A stretch of DNA of 57,537 bases from Chloroflexota bacterium (GTDB taxonomy: Bacteria > Chloroflexota > Anaerolineae > Anaerolineales > Villigracilaceae): contig JAPLGS010000079.1 of NCBI GenBank assembly GCA_026390015.1, positions 1 to 57,537 of the forward strand. The letters run 5' to 3'. Of this stretch, positions 1-8,873 are shown piece after piece. Both the position numbers and the translations under genes were made by a program. The notes beneath the pieces are model-generated. The model searched no databases. It was not told where the DNA came from and saw only the letters and a program-made list of their open reading frames with translations. The stretch's first letter is position 1. Each line of letters opens with the position of its first letter.

Positions 1-1800
1 GTTGACGACTTTCCACTGTTGCTCGAAGTCATGATGCGGCTGGGCCTTCCAGGTGTCATTGACCAGCATCTGCAGCGTCACGGATTGCAGCAAGGACTGA
101 GTTGGGGCTGGATAACCGCCATCTGGCTGGCGCACATTCTGACCGAGGGCGATCATCGCAAGTTGCCTGTGCGTGCTTGGGTACGTCAGGCTAGTGAAAC
201 GATAGAGCGGATCACTGGAATGAAAGTTGGAGAGTTAGATTTCACGGACGACCGATTGACGCTCCTGTTGGGACGCTTGAGCAAACCTGCTACCTGGCAA
301 GCTATTGAGACGGTACTGGGACGGAACATCTTGCGGGTGTATGAAATGAAACCCAAACAAGTACGTCTGGACCCGACAACGGTTTCTGGCTACCATGCGG
401 GTGGTGAAGACAGCCTGTTTGAGTTTGGGCACAGCAAAGATGACCCGAGCTTGCGTCAGGTGAAAGTGATGGTGGCGGCTTTGGATCCTCTGGGGTTGCC
501 GCTGGTCAGTCAGGTCGTAGCAGGAAGTACCGCCGATGACCCATTGTATAAACCGGCTGTAGATCGAGTACTTCAAATCATAGATGGTATTGGGCTGTTG
601 TTTGTGGGTGACAGTAAAATGAGTGCTTTGGACACCCGCGCTCATATTCACCGTCTGAACCAGCACTATCTCTGTCCACTGGCACTGACAGGAAAAACGG
701 CTGAAGAGATGATTGGGTGGGTTGAAGCAGCGAATCGTGGTGATTATGCATTGCAACCGGTCTTTTTGAAGAATGCTCAGGGGGAACTCAATCAATTGGC
801 AGTCGGATATGGTTTTGGACGCACGATCAGCGCCGAAATTATCGTGGATCCAAGCTATCCAGACCAGAAGGAAGCGCAAGAGTGGACGGAGCAAGTCTTC
901 ATTGTGCGCTCGGAAAGCTATCGGCAGGTCATGCAGAAGGGATTGGACGGACGCCTGCAGCGCGCCACAGAGAAACTGCTGGCTCTCACTCCGCCACCAG
1001 CGCGTGGCAAGCGTCAAATTCAAGATGAAGATGAGTTGACGAAGGCAGCGGATGCAATTTTGAAGATACACCAAGTCGAAGGTTTGTTGATTTACACCTT
1101 CGAACGCCAAGAAAAACACCAAACCAGGTACCTCGGACCGGGACGCGGCAACGCTGAGCGTCCTAGGCACGAGATTGTGACCGTGCGCTACCAAATCACT
1201 GCCGTCACCCGACAAACAGAAGCCATTACAGCCCTCCAGAAAACATTCGGCTGGCGAGCTTATGTCACAAATGCTTCCGTTGAACAACTGACGCTGGAAC
1301 AGGCTGTTTTGACATATCGGGATGAATGGTTGATCGAACATGGCTTTCATCGGTTAAAAGGCGCGCCCTTATCGCTTGATCCGCTATTCGTCAAACGCGA
1401 CGACCAGGTGGTTGGCTTGATCAACTTGTTAAGTTTGGCCGTGCGCTTTCTGACCTTGATCGAGTTTGTCGTCCGTCGTACGCTCAAGCAAAACCAGGAG
1501 AAGTTGACCGGGCTGATCGAAAACAATCCCAAAAAGGGAATCGACAACCCAACCACCGAGCGGCTGTTAAAAACATTCGATGATGTTACTCTGACCATTG
1601 TGCATTTGCCAGACCAAACCATTCGCCATATCACGCCCTTGTCAACTTTACAAACACGTATCCTAGAATTGCTTGGTCTATCCGCCGCCAAGTCAAATCC
1701 ATTTCAGCGAATGGTGAGTTGTGCGATGGTATTCGACAATTTAGCAGGCTCAACCAAGAGCGGACAAACATCACTAAATCCAAAAATTCATGTCGTATAA
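1..1800 (+). CDS. IS1634-like (IS4 superfamily) DDE transposase, 5' end cut by window edge
   Basis: The reading frame is open from base 1 and the first ATG-type starts are internal, so the true N-terminus lies outside the window. The product is a cut-and-paste DDE transposase. Candidate catalytic residues are an Asp in VRLDPTTV (near base 370), a second Asp in FVGDSKMSA (near 607) and a Glu in the motif DEWLIEHGFHRLKG (near 1336), spaced as in IS4/IS1634 elements. The C-terminal YRDEW..IE..F.RLK block is typical. The length of at least 599 residues fits the family. The gene stops 33 bases before an hsdM remnant, so the element probably inserted beside or into a restriction locus. The terminal inverted repeats cannot be checked because the left end is missing. 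Family assignment is from memory of the motif pattern. Confidence 0.85.
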   Translation, partial: VDDFPLLLEVMMRLGLPGVIDQHLQRHGLQQGLSWGWITAIWLAHILTEGDHRKLPVRAWVRQASETIERITGMKVGELDFTDDRLTLLLGRLSKPATWQAIETVLGRNILRVYEMKPKQVRLDPTTVSGYHAGGEDSLFEFGHSKDDPSLRQVKVMVAALDPLGLPLVSQVVAGSTADDPLYKPAVDRVLQIIDGIGLLFVGDSKMSALDTRAHIHRLNQHYLCPLALTGKTAEEMIGWVEAANRGDYALQPVFLKNAQGELNQLAVGYGFGRTISAEIIVDPSYPDQKEAQEWTEQVFIVRSESYRQVMQKGLDGRLQRATEKLLALTPPPARGKRQIQDEDELTKAADAILKIHQVEGLLIYTFERQEKHQTRYLGPGRGNAERPRHEIVTVRYQITAVTRQTEAITALQKTFGWRAYVTNASVEQLTLEQAVLTYRDEWLIEHGFHRLKGAPLSLDPLFVKRDDQVVGLINLLSLAVRFLTLIEFVVRRTLKQNQEKLTGLIENNPKKGIDNPTTERLLKTFDDVTLTIVHLPDQTIRHITPLSTLQTRILELLGLSAAKSNPFQRMVSCAMVFDNLAGSTKSGQTSLNPKIHVV

Positions 1801-1833
1801 TAAGCGGACTGGGGATAACCCCGCAAAAACCTC

Positions 1834-2124
1834 ATGAATCAAACAACCCTTTCCACCCTCGAAAGCCATCTCTGGGAAGACGCAAATATTTTGCGCGGCT
1901 CGCCTGTTGACCGTTCGGACTGGAAGAGCTACATCCTGCCGTTGATGTTCTTCAAGCGGATCTGCGATGTGTGGGATGAAGAGTTTGAAGAAGCTGTCAA
2001 AACATATAGGGAAGACTTTGCCGATGAGCACCGTTTCCAAGTTCCAGAGGGTAAATTGGGTACGCCCGTGATCAGTTTGTCACGGAAAGTCTTGTTCCTG
2101 CTGACGGGCGGGGTGGTCAAATAA
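1834..2124 (+). pseudogene. hsdM: Truncated type I restriction methyltransferase HsdM (N-terminal piece)
   Basis: The first about 73 residues match the N-terminal helical domain of HsdM. They contain the landmarks LESHLWEDANILRG, SDWKSYILPLMFFKRICDVW and DEEFEEAV. A full HsdM is about 500 residues. Here homology stops after VPEG, and the last 23 residues (from KLGTP) look unrelated, so the gene is broken by a deletion that joined it to other DNA. No methyltransferase motif (NPPF) is present, so it cannot be active. It lies directly downstream of a transposase, and a possible hsdS tail is found near 7256. Its stop codon overlaps the next ATG (TAATG). Confidence 0.75.
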
Positions 2125-2588
2125 TGGATACAAACTCCTTCTCCCTCAAACAATTTCGCGACCTGTTCGCCTCGCTGCCCCTGCCAGAGGCAAGATCCAT
2201 CTGCGGCGTGTATCGGGCGGCCTTCGTCGGACCAGGCTGGCTGCGGACCTCCGCTGGTCCGGCGTTGGCGTTATCTGGATTGGGTGGTTGGTGGGGCAAG
2301 GAGTTCAGCCCAGATGGTACTGCCGTCAACATTGTTTTGCGAGCTGGTAAATTCTCCACACGCTTTCCCATGAAACTAGTGACGGCCAAATCCCTCATCG
2401 ATGGCAGGGATGGACTCGCTATGCATTATCAGGCTGGCAACCCCTTCCCGTGGATGTACATTGTGGATGAGTTGCGCCGAATGGATGACAGCACCTTGCT
2501 CGGTATGACACTCGCCAATGTCAACGGGCTGCGCCGACTGGCATTCCCTTTCACCCTTCAATTTCAGGCAGGCGGCTATGGACTTTGA
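2124..2588 (+). CDS. Conserved hypothetical protein upstream of GMC oxidoreductase
   Basis: This 154-residue protein has no family I can name with certainty. Features seen: a segment SGLGGWWGKEF followed by a beta-rich stretch (FPMKLVTAKSLIDGRDGLAM, WMYIVDELRRMDDSTLLGMT). The last part is loosely similar to lipocalin-like GXWXG/DUF4334 proteins, in which a hydroxyl or carboxyl substrate may be bound. There is no signal peptide or membrane helix. Its 3' end overlaps the start of the GMC oxidoreductase by 11 bases, which indicates translational coupling, so it probably works with that enzyme on the same substrate. The start overlaps the hsdM remnant stop; since that junction is a rearrangement, the original promoter may be lost. 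Confidence 0.6.
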   Translation: MDTNSFSLKQFRDLFASLPLPEARSICGVYRAAFVGPGWLRTSAGPALALSGLGGWWGKEFSPDGTAVNIVLRAGKFSTRFPMKLVTAKSLIDGRDGLAMHYQAGNPFPWMYIVDELRRMDDSTLLGMTLANVNGLRRLAFPFTLQFQAGGYGL

Positions 2589-4131
2589 TGTGATCGTGGT
2601 CGGCTCTGGGTTTGGCGGCAGTGTCGCCGCCCTGCGCGCCAGCGAGAAAGATCTTCGCGTGGCTGTGCTGGAAATGGGGCGACGCGTCAGCCAAGCAGAT
2701 ATCGAAAAAGCCAACCGCTCCCCGCTCGACCTGTTCTGGATGCCCGGCCTCGGCCTGAAAGGTTTCTTCACGCAAACCTTTTTCAAGCACGTCACCATCG
2801 TCGGTGGCGTGGGTGTCGGTGGCGGAAGCCTGGTCTACGCAGCCGTTCTGCTCGAACCCAAAAAAGCCTTCTACGAGGATCCAGCCTGGGGTCCGCTCGG
2901 ACGCGAATTGGAATCCGAACTGCGTCCGCACTATCGCACCGCATCCCAAATGTTGGGGCGCGTCACTTGTCCCACTTTTCATCTTCAAGATGACTATCTC
3001 AAACAAACGGCCGAAGCGCTGGGCGTCGGTCACACCTACGGCCCGGTTCCGTTGGGAATTTATTTCGGGGACGAGAACACGCCCGATCCATTTTTCGGCG
3101 GGGCTGGCCCGACGCGAAACGGCTGCACCGAATGCGGCGCCTGTCTGGCGGGCTGCGCACCCGGTGCGAAGAACACGCTCGACAAAAATTATCTCTATCT
3201 CGCCGAGAAAAACGGCGTGCAGATTTTGCCAGAACGGAAGGCGACCTTGATCGAGCCGATCGAGGGGGGATACCGGGTCGAGATGGTCAACCCGTTGAGT
3301 GGGACACGCTATCCGCCTCTGACGACGGGCAGATTGATCCTGTCCGCTGGGGTGTTGGGCACGCTCGAGCTTTTATTCCGCTCCCGCGCGGCTGGAACGC
3401 TGCCCAACCTATCGCCCATGCTTGGCCAGTGTGTTCGCACCAACTCCGAAGCCATCGTCGCCTCGCTCTCCAAAGATAAAACCGCGGATATTTCTCACGG
3501 CCCCGCCATCTCTTCGGATTTCCATGCGAACGAACATACACACATCACGCAGAACCGACTGCCACCTAGTTACTGGTTCATGAAGCTTTACTCCGGCCCG
3601 CTGGTAGATGGGACACGGCCTCTGCTTCGCGCCTTAAATGTGATCGCCCATTTCCTGCGTCACCCGCTGGAAGCCACAACCTCCCTGCGCGTACGCAAGG
3701 ATTGGCACAAACGTATTACCCTACTCTCCGTCATGCAGAACCTCGACAACCAGATGGCATTCGGCTGGGGTGGTCTATTCGGGAAGGGCTTGCAATCGGT
3801 CTCGCCATCGAAACAGCGGGTACCCGCCTACATTCCCGAAGCCAACCAGGTGGCGCGCACCTACGCCAGGATCAGCGATGGCGTGCCGCACAACTCGGTG
3901 CTGGAAAGCATGTTCAACATGTCGGTCACCGCGCACATTTTGGGCGGCTGCCCGATCGGTGTGAATGCGCACAGCGGCGTAATAGACTCGCGCCATGAGG
4001 TCTTTGGCCATACCGGGTTGTACGTGATGGACGGTTCGGCCATCCCCTCCAACGTCGGCGTCAATCCCAGCCTGACCATCACCGCCCTGACCGAACGCGC
4101 CATGAGTTTGTTTCCTAAAAGTGTGGATTAG
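2578..4131 (+). CDS. GMC-family FAD oxidoreductase (cholesterol-oxidase-like)
   Basis: A flavoprotein of 517 residues when started at the ATG at 2578, which directly precedes the Rossmann motif (GSGFGG, residues 9-14). A further 20 codons upstream are open but lie within the preceding gene. A cysteine-rich segment CTECGACLAGC followed by GAKNTLDKNYL (about residues 183-205) is typical of the bacterial cholesterol-oxidase-like branch. The C-terminal GMC block has HILGGCPIG (about 450) and NPSLTITALTERA (about 495), which carry the conserved His and Asn of the active site. GMC enzymes oxidise alcohols, often sterols or other hydrophobic alcohols, with FAD. The substrate here is unknown. The partner is the overlapping upstream gene. 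Confidence 0.85.
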   Translation: MDFDVIVVGSGFGGSVAALRASEKDLRVAVLEMGRRVSQADIEKANRSPLDLFWMPGLGLKGFFTQTFFKHVTIVGGVGVGGGSLVYAAVLLEPKKAFYEDPAWGPLGRELESELRPHYRTASQMLGRVTCPTFHLQDDYLKQTAEALGVGHTYGPVPLGIYFGDENTPDPFFGGAGPTRNGCTECGACLAGCAPGAKNTLDKNYLYLAEKNGVQILPERKATLIEPIEGGYRVEMVNPLSGTRYPPLTTGRLILSAGVLGTLELLFRSRAAGTLPNLSPMLGQCVRTNSEAIVASLSKDKTADISHGPAISSDFHANEHTHITQNRLPPSYWFMKLYSGPLVDGTRPLLRALNVIAHFLRHPLEATTSLRVRKDWHKRITLLSVMQNLDNQMAFGWGGLFGKGLQSVSPSKQRVPAYIPEANQVARTYARISDGVPHNSVLESMFNMSVTAHILGGCPIGVNAHSGVIDSRHEVFGHTGLYVMDGSAIPSNVGVNPSLTITALTERAMSLFPKSVD

Positions 4132-4249
4132 TTTCTCCCTCACGTTTGCTACACAATAAAGCAAATTATTCAGCAGTGCGAAAAGTGAATTGCACCAAAG
4201 GAGCGCATCAGTAAAGCAATGAACCCGTATTCCCACAGGCAGGTCACAG

Positions 4250-4378
4250 GTAGTACTGGTCAAAGCCGATATTGAAGACCGCAAGATCACCATCGCAATT
4301 GATGGAGTTGAACACACCTGCCGTGATGCCAGCGGTAGCACGATCATTGTTGGTGAGGAAAACGAAGTGAAGAACTAA
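4250..4378 (+). pseudogene. Remnant of a small conserved ORF (micro-protein family, copy 1)
   Basis: An open frame without a start codon encodes a short strand-rich tail including DRKITIAIDGVEH and ending GSTIIVGEENEVKN before TAA. A second, frameshifted sequence at 6619-6727 encodes the similar pieces KITTIHIGGDVKNN and AGDDDEVKK before TAA. The shared pattern (K-I-T-x-I-x-I-x-G ... G-x-x-x-E-V-K) just before the stop suggests both derive from one small protein family. The remaining bases between the GMC and ene-reductase genes show no other coding signal. The function is unknown. Confidence 0.35.
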
Positions 4379-4417
4379 AGCTATTAATACACCACTTAAT
4401 TTAATCTGGAGATTACC

Positions 4418-5482
4418 ATGTCCCATCTTTTCGAAACTCTGACCATCAAAGACGTCACATTACGCAACCGCATTGGCGTTTCGCCGATGTGCATGTACAG
4501 TTATCAAGATGGATTTTCCAACAGCTGGCAGGTGATTCACCTGGGAGCGCGCGCAGCAGGCGGCGCAGGTCTGATCATTGCAGAAGCCACCGCCATTGAC
4601 CCAATTGGACGGATCACACCCTATGATGTTGGCGTTTGGTCGGACGAGCACATCGAGCCGCTCTCGCGTGTGACTCGCGCCATCAAAGAGAACGGGGCTG
4701 TGGCTGGAATTCAAATCGCGCATGCAGGCAGAAAGGCTGGCTCGAGACGCCCGTGGGATAGTGGAAAGCCGCGCCAATCCGACGAACTGCCTAGTTGGCA
4801 GGGAGTTGGTCCCAGCCCGATTGCGTTCAACGATGACTATGCCGTTCCGCATGAGCTGAGCGTGGATGAGATTCGTCAGACCCAAGATTCATTCCGCGCC
4901 GCCGCTGGGCGCGCGTTGTCCGCTGGTTTTGAATGGCTCGAAATCCACGCGGCACATGGCTATCTGCTTCACAGTTTTTATTCACCCATCTCCAATCAAC
5001 GCACAGATGAATATGGCGGCAGTTTTGAAAACCGCATTCGATTCCTGTTAGAGACCGTCCGTGCCGTTCGCGAGGTCTGGCTCGAACGGCTCCCGCTAAC
5101 CGTCCGCATCTCAGGCACGGATTGGGTGGATGGAGGTTGGAGCGTGGGGGATTCTGTCCAACTTGCGCGGCATCTCAAAGCGGAAGGCATTGACCTGATT
5201 GACTGTTCATCTGGCGGCGGAGTGGCGCAAGCCAAAGTCCCCGCTGGACCTGGTTATCAGGTTCCCATCTCCGAAGCAGTGCGGCACGGTGCAGATATCC
5301 CAACCGCAACGGTGGGGCTGGTCACCGCTCCAGAACAGGCAGACGAGATCATCCGCAACGGACGCGCCGACCTGGTTTTACTGGGGCGCGAAATGTTACG
5401 CGATCCGTATTGGGCGCTACATGCTGCTCAAGTTCTCAAACAGCCCGCACCTGTTCCACCTCAATACCTGCGTGCCTTCTAA
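4418..5482 (+). CDS. NADH:flavin oxidoreductase / old yellow enzyme (YqjM-type ene-reductase)
   Basis: A 354-residue TIM-barrel FMN enzyme of the thermophilic-like/YqjM class. Landmarks are the N-terminal SPMCMYSYQDG, HAGRKAG (about residues 101-107), the EIHAAHGYLLHSFYSP block (about 174-190) followed by DEYGGSFENR, and the C-terminal FMN-phosphate site with VGLV and LLGREMLRDPYW. The length is standard and the ATG at 4418 fits the usual SHLFETLTIKDVTLRNRI start. YqjM-like enzymes reduce activated C=C bonds of enones, using NAD(P)H. It stands in the same block as the GMC oxidoreductase, and both may act on steroid- or terpenoid-like compounds (inference). Confidence 0.9.
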   Translation: MSHLFETLTIKDVTLRNRIGVSPMCMYSYQDGFSNSWQVIHLGARAAGGAGLIIAEATAIDPIGRITPYDVGVWSDEHIEPLSRVTRAIKENGAVAGIQIAHAGRKAGSRRPWDSGKPRQSDELPSWQGVGPSPIAFNDDYAVPHELSVDEIRQTQDSFRAAAGRALSAGFEWLEIHAAHGYLLHSFYSPISNQRTDEYGGSFENRIRFLLETVRAVREVWLERLPLTVRISGTDWVDGGWSVGDSVQLARHLKAEGIDLIDCSSGGGVAQAKVPAGPGYQVPISEAVRHGADIPTATVGLVTAPEQADEIIRNGRADLVLLGREMLRDPYWALHAAQVLKQPAPVPPQYLRAF

Positions 5483-5553
5483 AAAGGTAAGCCATGAATA
5501 TATGTATGTTGGGCGGGTCGTAAAATAAAATATCAAACCGACAGGATTTTCCA

Positions 5554-6591
5554 ATGAACCATTTTCAAGACGCAAAGACCTCTCTTGAGCAAGTAGCTGC
5601 AACTTATGCGGAATCGATCATCAACTCCATCCAGCAGGAGTACCCGAATCAAATGCAGCACATGATGACGGGTCCCGAGGATCGTCCAACGCCGCGTGAA
5701 GCGCATCCAGCCTTCTATGGTTGTTTCGACTGGCATTCAAGTGTTGAGATGCATTGGGCCTTGATCCGCCTGCTGCGCCTGACACCTGATGCTTTCGATA
5801 AGACAAAAGCAATGGAAGTGCTCGGAGCGCATCTCACAGAACCAGCATTATTTCAGGAAGCCACGTATCTGCGTTCCCGTCCACACTTCGAGCGACCATA
5901 CGGTTGGGGCTGGGCGTTGACTTTTGTCCACGAGCTAACCCTTTGGGAAGATGAAGCAGCCGCAAAATGGCTTGCAACTGTGCGTCCGCTTGCCGATGTG
6001 ATCACAGAGTTGTTCATGGCATGGCTCCCAAAGGCAACGTACCCGATCCGCCTGGGGATGCACAGCAATAGCGCGTTTGGTCTGGCGCGCTCGGTGCCGT
6101 GGGCAATGTATTTATCAGCACAAGGCGATCCGCGTCTGTTGAATGCCATCACCCAGGCTACAACACAATGGTATGGCGAAGATCGGGACTATCCCGCTGG
6201 TTACGAACCAAGCGGCAGTGATTTCCTCTCGCCCGCACTCACGGAAGTGGATTTGATGAGTCTCGTTCTCAAACGCGAAGAATTTCTTGTATGGCTGGAT
6301 GCGTTCCTGCCCGGGCTTTCGTCTGGGAATCCCAAGTCACTTTTTCAACCCGCATTCGTATCCGATGCATCTGATGGTCAACTGGCGCATCTTCATGGAT
6401 TGAATCTATATCGGGCATTTGTTTGGGAACACTTGAACGCGATCCTGCCAGATGATGATCAACGCAGGCCGCATCTTGAAACTGGAATAGAAGCCCACGC
6501 CCGGGCAAGCATGGGAGCTGTGACTGGCTCCGATTACATGGTGGAACATTGGCTGACATGTTATGCCATGCTCTACTTGAGCAGGGGCTAA
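5554..6591 (+). CDS. DUF2891 domain-containing protein
   Basis: A 345-residue soluble protein that matches the DUF2891 family over its whole length. Typical features are HPAFYGCFDWHSSVEMHWALIRLLR (around residues 51-75; the family's H..F.GC.DWHSSVH-like block), RPYGWGWAL, and a C-terminal WLTCYAMLYL. The fold is expected to be an alpha/alpha toroid because of the repeated Trp/Leu helices. No enzymatic function has been established for the family that I know of. The gene is 70 bases after the ene-reductase and may be co-transcribed. A remnant micro-ORF follows it. Confidence 0.8.
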   Translation: MNHFQDAKTSLEQVAATYAESIINSIQQEYPNQMQHMMTGPEDRPTPREAHPAFYGCFDWHSSVEMHWALIRLLRLTPDAFDKTKAMEVLGAHLTEPALFQEATYLRSRPHFERPYGWGWALTFVHELTLWEDEAAAKWLATVRPLADVITELFMAWLPKATYPIRLGMHSNSAFGLARSVPWAMYLSAQGDPRLLNAITQATTQWYGEDRDYPAGYEPSGSDFLSPALTEVDLMSLVLKREEFLVWLDAFLPGLSSGNPKSLFQPAFVSDASDGQLAHLHGLNLYRAFVWEHLNAILPDDDQRRPHLETGIEAHARASMGAVTGSDYMVEHWLTCYAMLYLSRG

Positions 6592-6618
6592 CGGCGGCTG
6601 CTTCATAAGCCATGCTAG

Positions 6619-6727
6619 ATGATTCAAAATATCAAGTCCGCTGGGAAAATCACGACCATCCATATCGGCGGTGATGTCAAAAATAATAAAATTCATTGCT
6701 GGCGACGATGATGAAGTGAAGAAGTAA
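6619..6727 (+). pseudogene. Frameshifted remnant of a small conserved ORF (micro-protein family, copy 2)
   Basis: From an ATG at 6619 the frame reads MIQNIKSAGKITTIHIGGD and then VKNN. It then runs out of frame, while the +1 frame continues as AGDDDEVKK and ends at TAA (6725-6727). The combined product resembles the tail encoded at 4250-4378. The A-rich run around 6680-6690 is a likely site of the frameshift. Both copies flank an ene-reductase/DUF2891 block, so they may mark a duplication or an insertion boundary. A real programmed frameshift is possible but unsupported. Confidence 0.35.
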
Positions 6728-6764
6728 TAGCGATATAACCAAAGAAAATAACAAGTCGTTTGAT

Positions 6765-7259
6765 ATGGACAACATCCTCTCTCAACTCATTAAACTTCAA
6801 CAAAAACCATCTCACTTCGAGCCCGTTGAGCCATTATTTTGGAATGACCCGCATATATCCGCGCAAATGTTAAAGGTGCATCTTGATCCAAACGTTGACG
6901 CTGCCAGCCGCAAGCCTGAAACAATCGACCGTTCAGTACGATGGGTCATTGAAACACTCGCTTTGAAATCAAACAACGCAGTTCTGGATTTAGGCTGTGG
7001 GCCGGGTTTATACGCTTCTAGTTTTGCACGCGCTGGCTTGCAAGTCATCGAAAAACTATATGAAAAAGAGCGTAAGAAAATTGTGCCAGTTTACCCTGTC
7101 AACAAAAAGATAGGCAAAATTGAATTGCCCGAAGAAATCATTGCTGATCTAAAATTCTTTTTATTGGCTGGAAACAAGGCTGCCGCAGTCAAGCGTGTTG
7201 TGGAATTGACAGGCGCAACATTACGAATGTCAATAGACTTTGTGGATGGCTTGCAATGA
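6765..7259 (+). pseudogene. Chimeric ORF: methyltransferase N-terminus joined to an L7/L12-like domain
   Basis: Residues 1-94 are the start of a class I SAM-dependent methyltransferase, with motif I VLDLGCGPG at residues 73-81. Real enzymes of this group continue for another 150 or more residues. From residue 95 the sequence changes to a charged linker and a segment (PEEIIADLKFFLLAGNKAAA, then VKRVVELTGATL) that resembles the C-terminal fold of ribosomal protein L7/L12-like small proteins (KIEAIKRVRE.TG pattern). The junction is near base 7047. The frame is intact, so a fused product could be made, but the methyltransferase half lacks most of its SAM and catalytic site. The simplest reading is two gene fragments fused by deletion. 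Confidence 0.6.
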
Positions 7260-7348
7260 ATCTGTTTGCGGGCGTGGTGGCGCGGGTCGAGTCGCTGCGT
7301 GGGCGGATGGCGGAGTCCACGCGGCAGGTGGAGGCGTTTGATGGCTAA
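7256..7348 (+). pseudogene. Probable HsdS C-terminal remnant
   Basis: A 30-residue frame overlaps the previous stop (ATGA). It contains VARVESLRGRMAESTRQVEA, which resembles the C-terminal coiled coil of type I restriction specificity subunits. It ends a few residues later where HsdS would normally continue to its LL.QAF tail. The stretch is clearly richer in G+C than its neighbours, which suggests foreign origin. With the hsdM fragment at 1834 it could mark two edges of a destroyed type I restriction system. The short length keeps confidence low. Confidence 0.4.
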
Positions 7349-7493
7349 ACCGTCCCGAAGGTTTTCTTGAACGATCCACATCTATTGAACTGATGGTGTG
7401 CTGTCTTAATATTTCTTTCCATGCAATGAAGTTATCTGCCAATGGATTATGGCTGTATTCCTGTCCGCAACACATTCAAAAGGAGAATTTCTT

Positions 7494-8864
7494 ATGCGAG
7501 ATCGAATCCAGGAAGCCCTCAAACGCAGTAAAGCCGACTACACTGAAATACGTATCGAAGAGAAAGAAACCACGCGCGTGGTATTTCGCGGCAAGGAGTT
7601 GGAAACCGCCAACGCGAACATTGATAAGGGTGGCATCGTCCGCTGTCTCATCCGCGATAAAGGATGGGGTGTCACGACGTTTAACAACCTTGACGATCTG
7701 CTTACCAAAGTTGATCAAGCCTATCAATGCGCGCAGGTTGGCACTGTGCCTGAGCCGATCGAACTGGCTTTGGTGGAACCTGTTGAGCAAATTACAACTG
7801 CGGAGATGAAGCGCGACTTCCGCGACATCACACTGGCAGAGAAAAAAGCATTAGCCGAACGATACAATCAAGTATTACTGGGGCATAGCGACAAGATCAT
7901 TGATACCCAGTCAGTTTATTCGGATGTCTTTACCCATCTCGTCCTTGCCAATTCCGAAGGCACTTACATCGAGCAGGAGAAACCGTCCGTGATGGTCGCC
8001 GCCTTTGCAACCACCCGAGACGGTGACAATGTGCAGCAGGCATACGAGTCCCTGGCCGACACGCGAGGCTATGAGTATGTGCTCGATAAGGATGAACTTG
8101 TCCGCAAGGCGGCGCAGAAAGCCGTTGATCTGCTGGAAGCGAAACCTGTCAAAGCGGGACAATATACAGTTGTTGCCGACCAGATGTTGGCGGGCGTTTT
8201 CATTCACGAAGCCTTCGGTCATCTTTCCGAGGCGGACTTCGTTTATGAAAATCCCAAAGCGCGCGAAATGATGACGATGGGACGCCGCTTCGGCAGGGAC
8301 ATCTTGAATGTCTTCGATGACGGTTCAATCCCGGACCAGCGCGGCACAACTCTCTACGACGATGAAGGCACACCCGCGCGCCGCAACTGGCTCATTCGCG
8401 AGGGTGATTTGGTCGGGCGTTTGCACTCGCGTCAAACCGCCGCGAAGATGGGCGAATCCGCGTCGGGCAATGCGCGCGCGATGAACTATCGTTTTGCCCC
8501 CATCGTGCGCATGACCAACACCGCAATTGATAACGGTGCCACCTCCTTCGAGGATATGATCAAGGATATCGAACTCGGCATCTATGCCTGTGACGCATAC
8601 GGCGGACAAACGCAGCTCGAGAACTTCTCATTCAGTTCCGGTTACGCTTACATGATCCGCAACGGAAAGATCGCTGAGATGGTCAAGGATGTTATCTTGT
8701 CCGGTAATCTTTTCAGCACGCTTGAAAACATAGACGCCATCGGCAACGATTTCAAATGGTTGAACACTGGCGGCGGCTGCGGAAAAGGAAACCAATTTCC
8801 CCTGCCTGTTGGTATGGGCTCGCCGCATATCCGCATTCAGAATGTTGTCATCGGCGGGGAATAG
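7494..8864 (+). CDS. tldD: TldD-family metalloprotease subunit
   Basis: This 456-residue protein starts at the ATG at 7494, with AGGAG seven bases upstream; a longer frame from 7449 has no such site. The HExxxH zinc motif HEAFGH is at about residues 237-242, followed by LSEAD. Later blocks (YDDEGTPARRN, SGNARAMNYRFAPIVRMTN, GGGCGKGNQFPLPVGMG) are those of TldD. TldD and TldE form a heterodimeric zinc protease that opens unfolded peptides; in Escherichia coli it processes microcin B17 and degrades CcdA. The adjacent gene encodes the non-catalytic partner, nine bases away. No peptide natural-product genes are seen nearby, so a general proteolytic role is likely. Confidence 0.93.
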   Translation: MRDRIQEALKRSKADYTEIRIEEKETTRVVFRGKELETANANIDKGGIVRCLIRDKGWGVTTFNNLDDLLTKVDQAYQCAQVGTVPEPIELALVEPVEQITTAEMKRDFRDITLAEKKALAERYNQVLLGHSDKIIDTQSVYSDVFTHLVLANSEGTYIEQEKPSVMVAAFATTRDGDNVQQAYESLADTRGYEYVLDKDELVRKAAQKAVDLLEAKPVKAGQYTVVADQMLAGVFIHEAFGHLSEADFVYENPKAREMMTMGRRFGRDILNVFDDGSIPDQRGTTLYDDEGTPARRNWLIREGDLVGRLHSRQTAAKMGESASGNARAMNYRFAPIVRMTNTAIDNGATSFEDMIKDIELGIYACDAYGGQTQLENFSFSSGYAYMIRNGKIAEMVKDVILSGNLFSTLENIDAIGNDFKWLNTGGGCGKGNQFPLPVGMGSPHIRIQNVVIGGE

Positions 8865-8873
8865 GAGATTCAA

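Noticed and set aside
235-1350. A 371-codon antisense frame on the minus strand
   Set aside because: It lies entirely within the transposase gene in another frame and has no family features; it reflects codon use of the real gene.
3775-4347. A 190-codon minus-strand frame at the end of the GMC gene
   Set aside because: It overlaps the well-supported GMC oxidoreductase and shows no recognisable domain.
7449-7493. Longer N-terminus for TldD
   Set aside because: The extra 15 residues have no family match, while AGGAG precedes the ATG at 7494.
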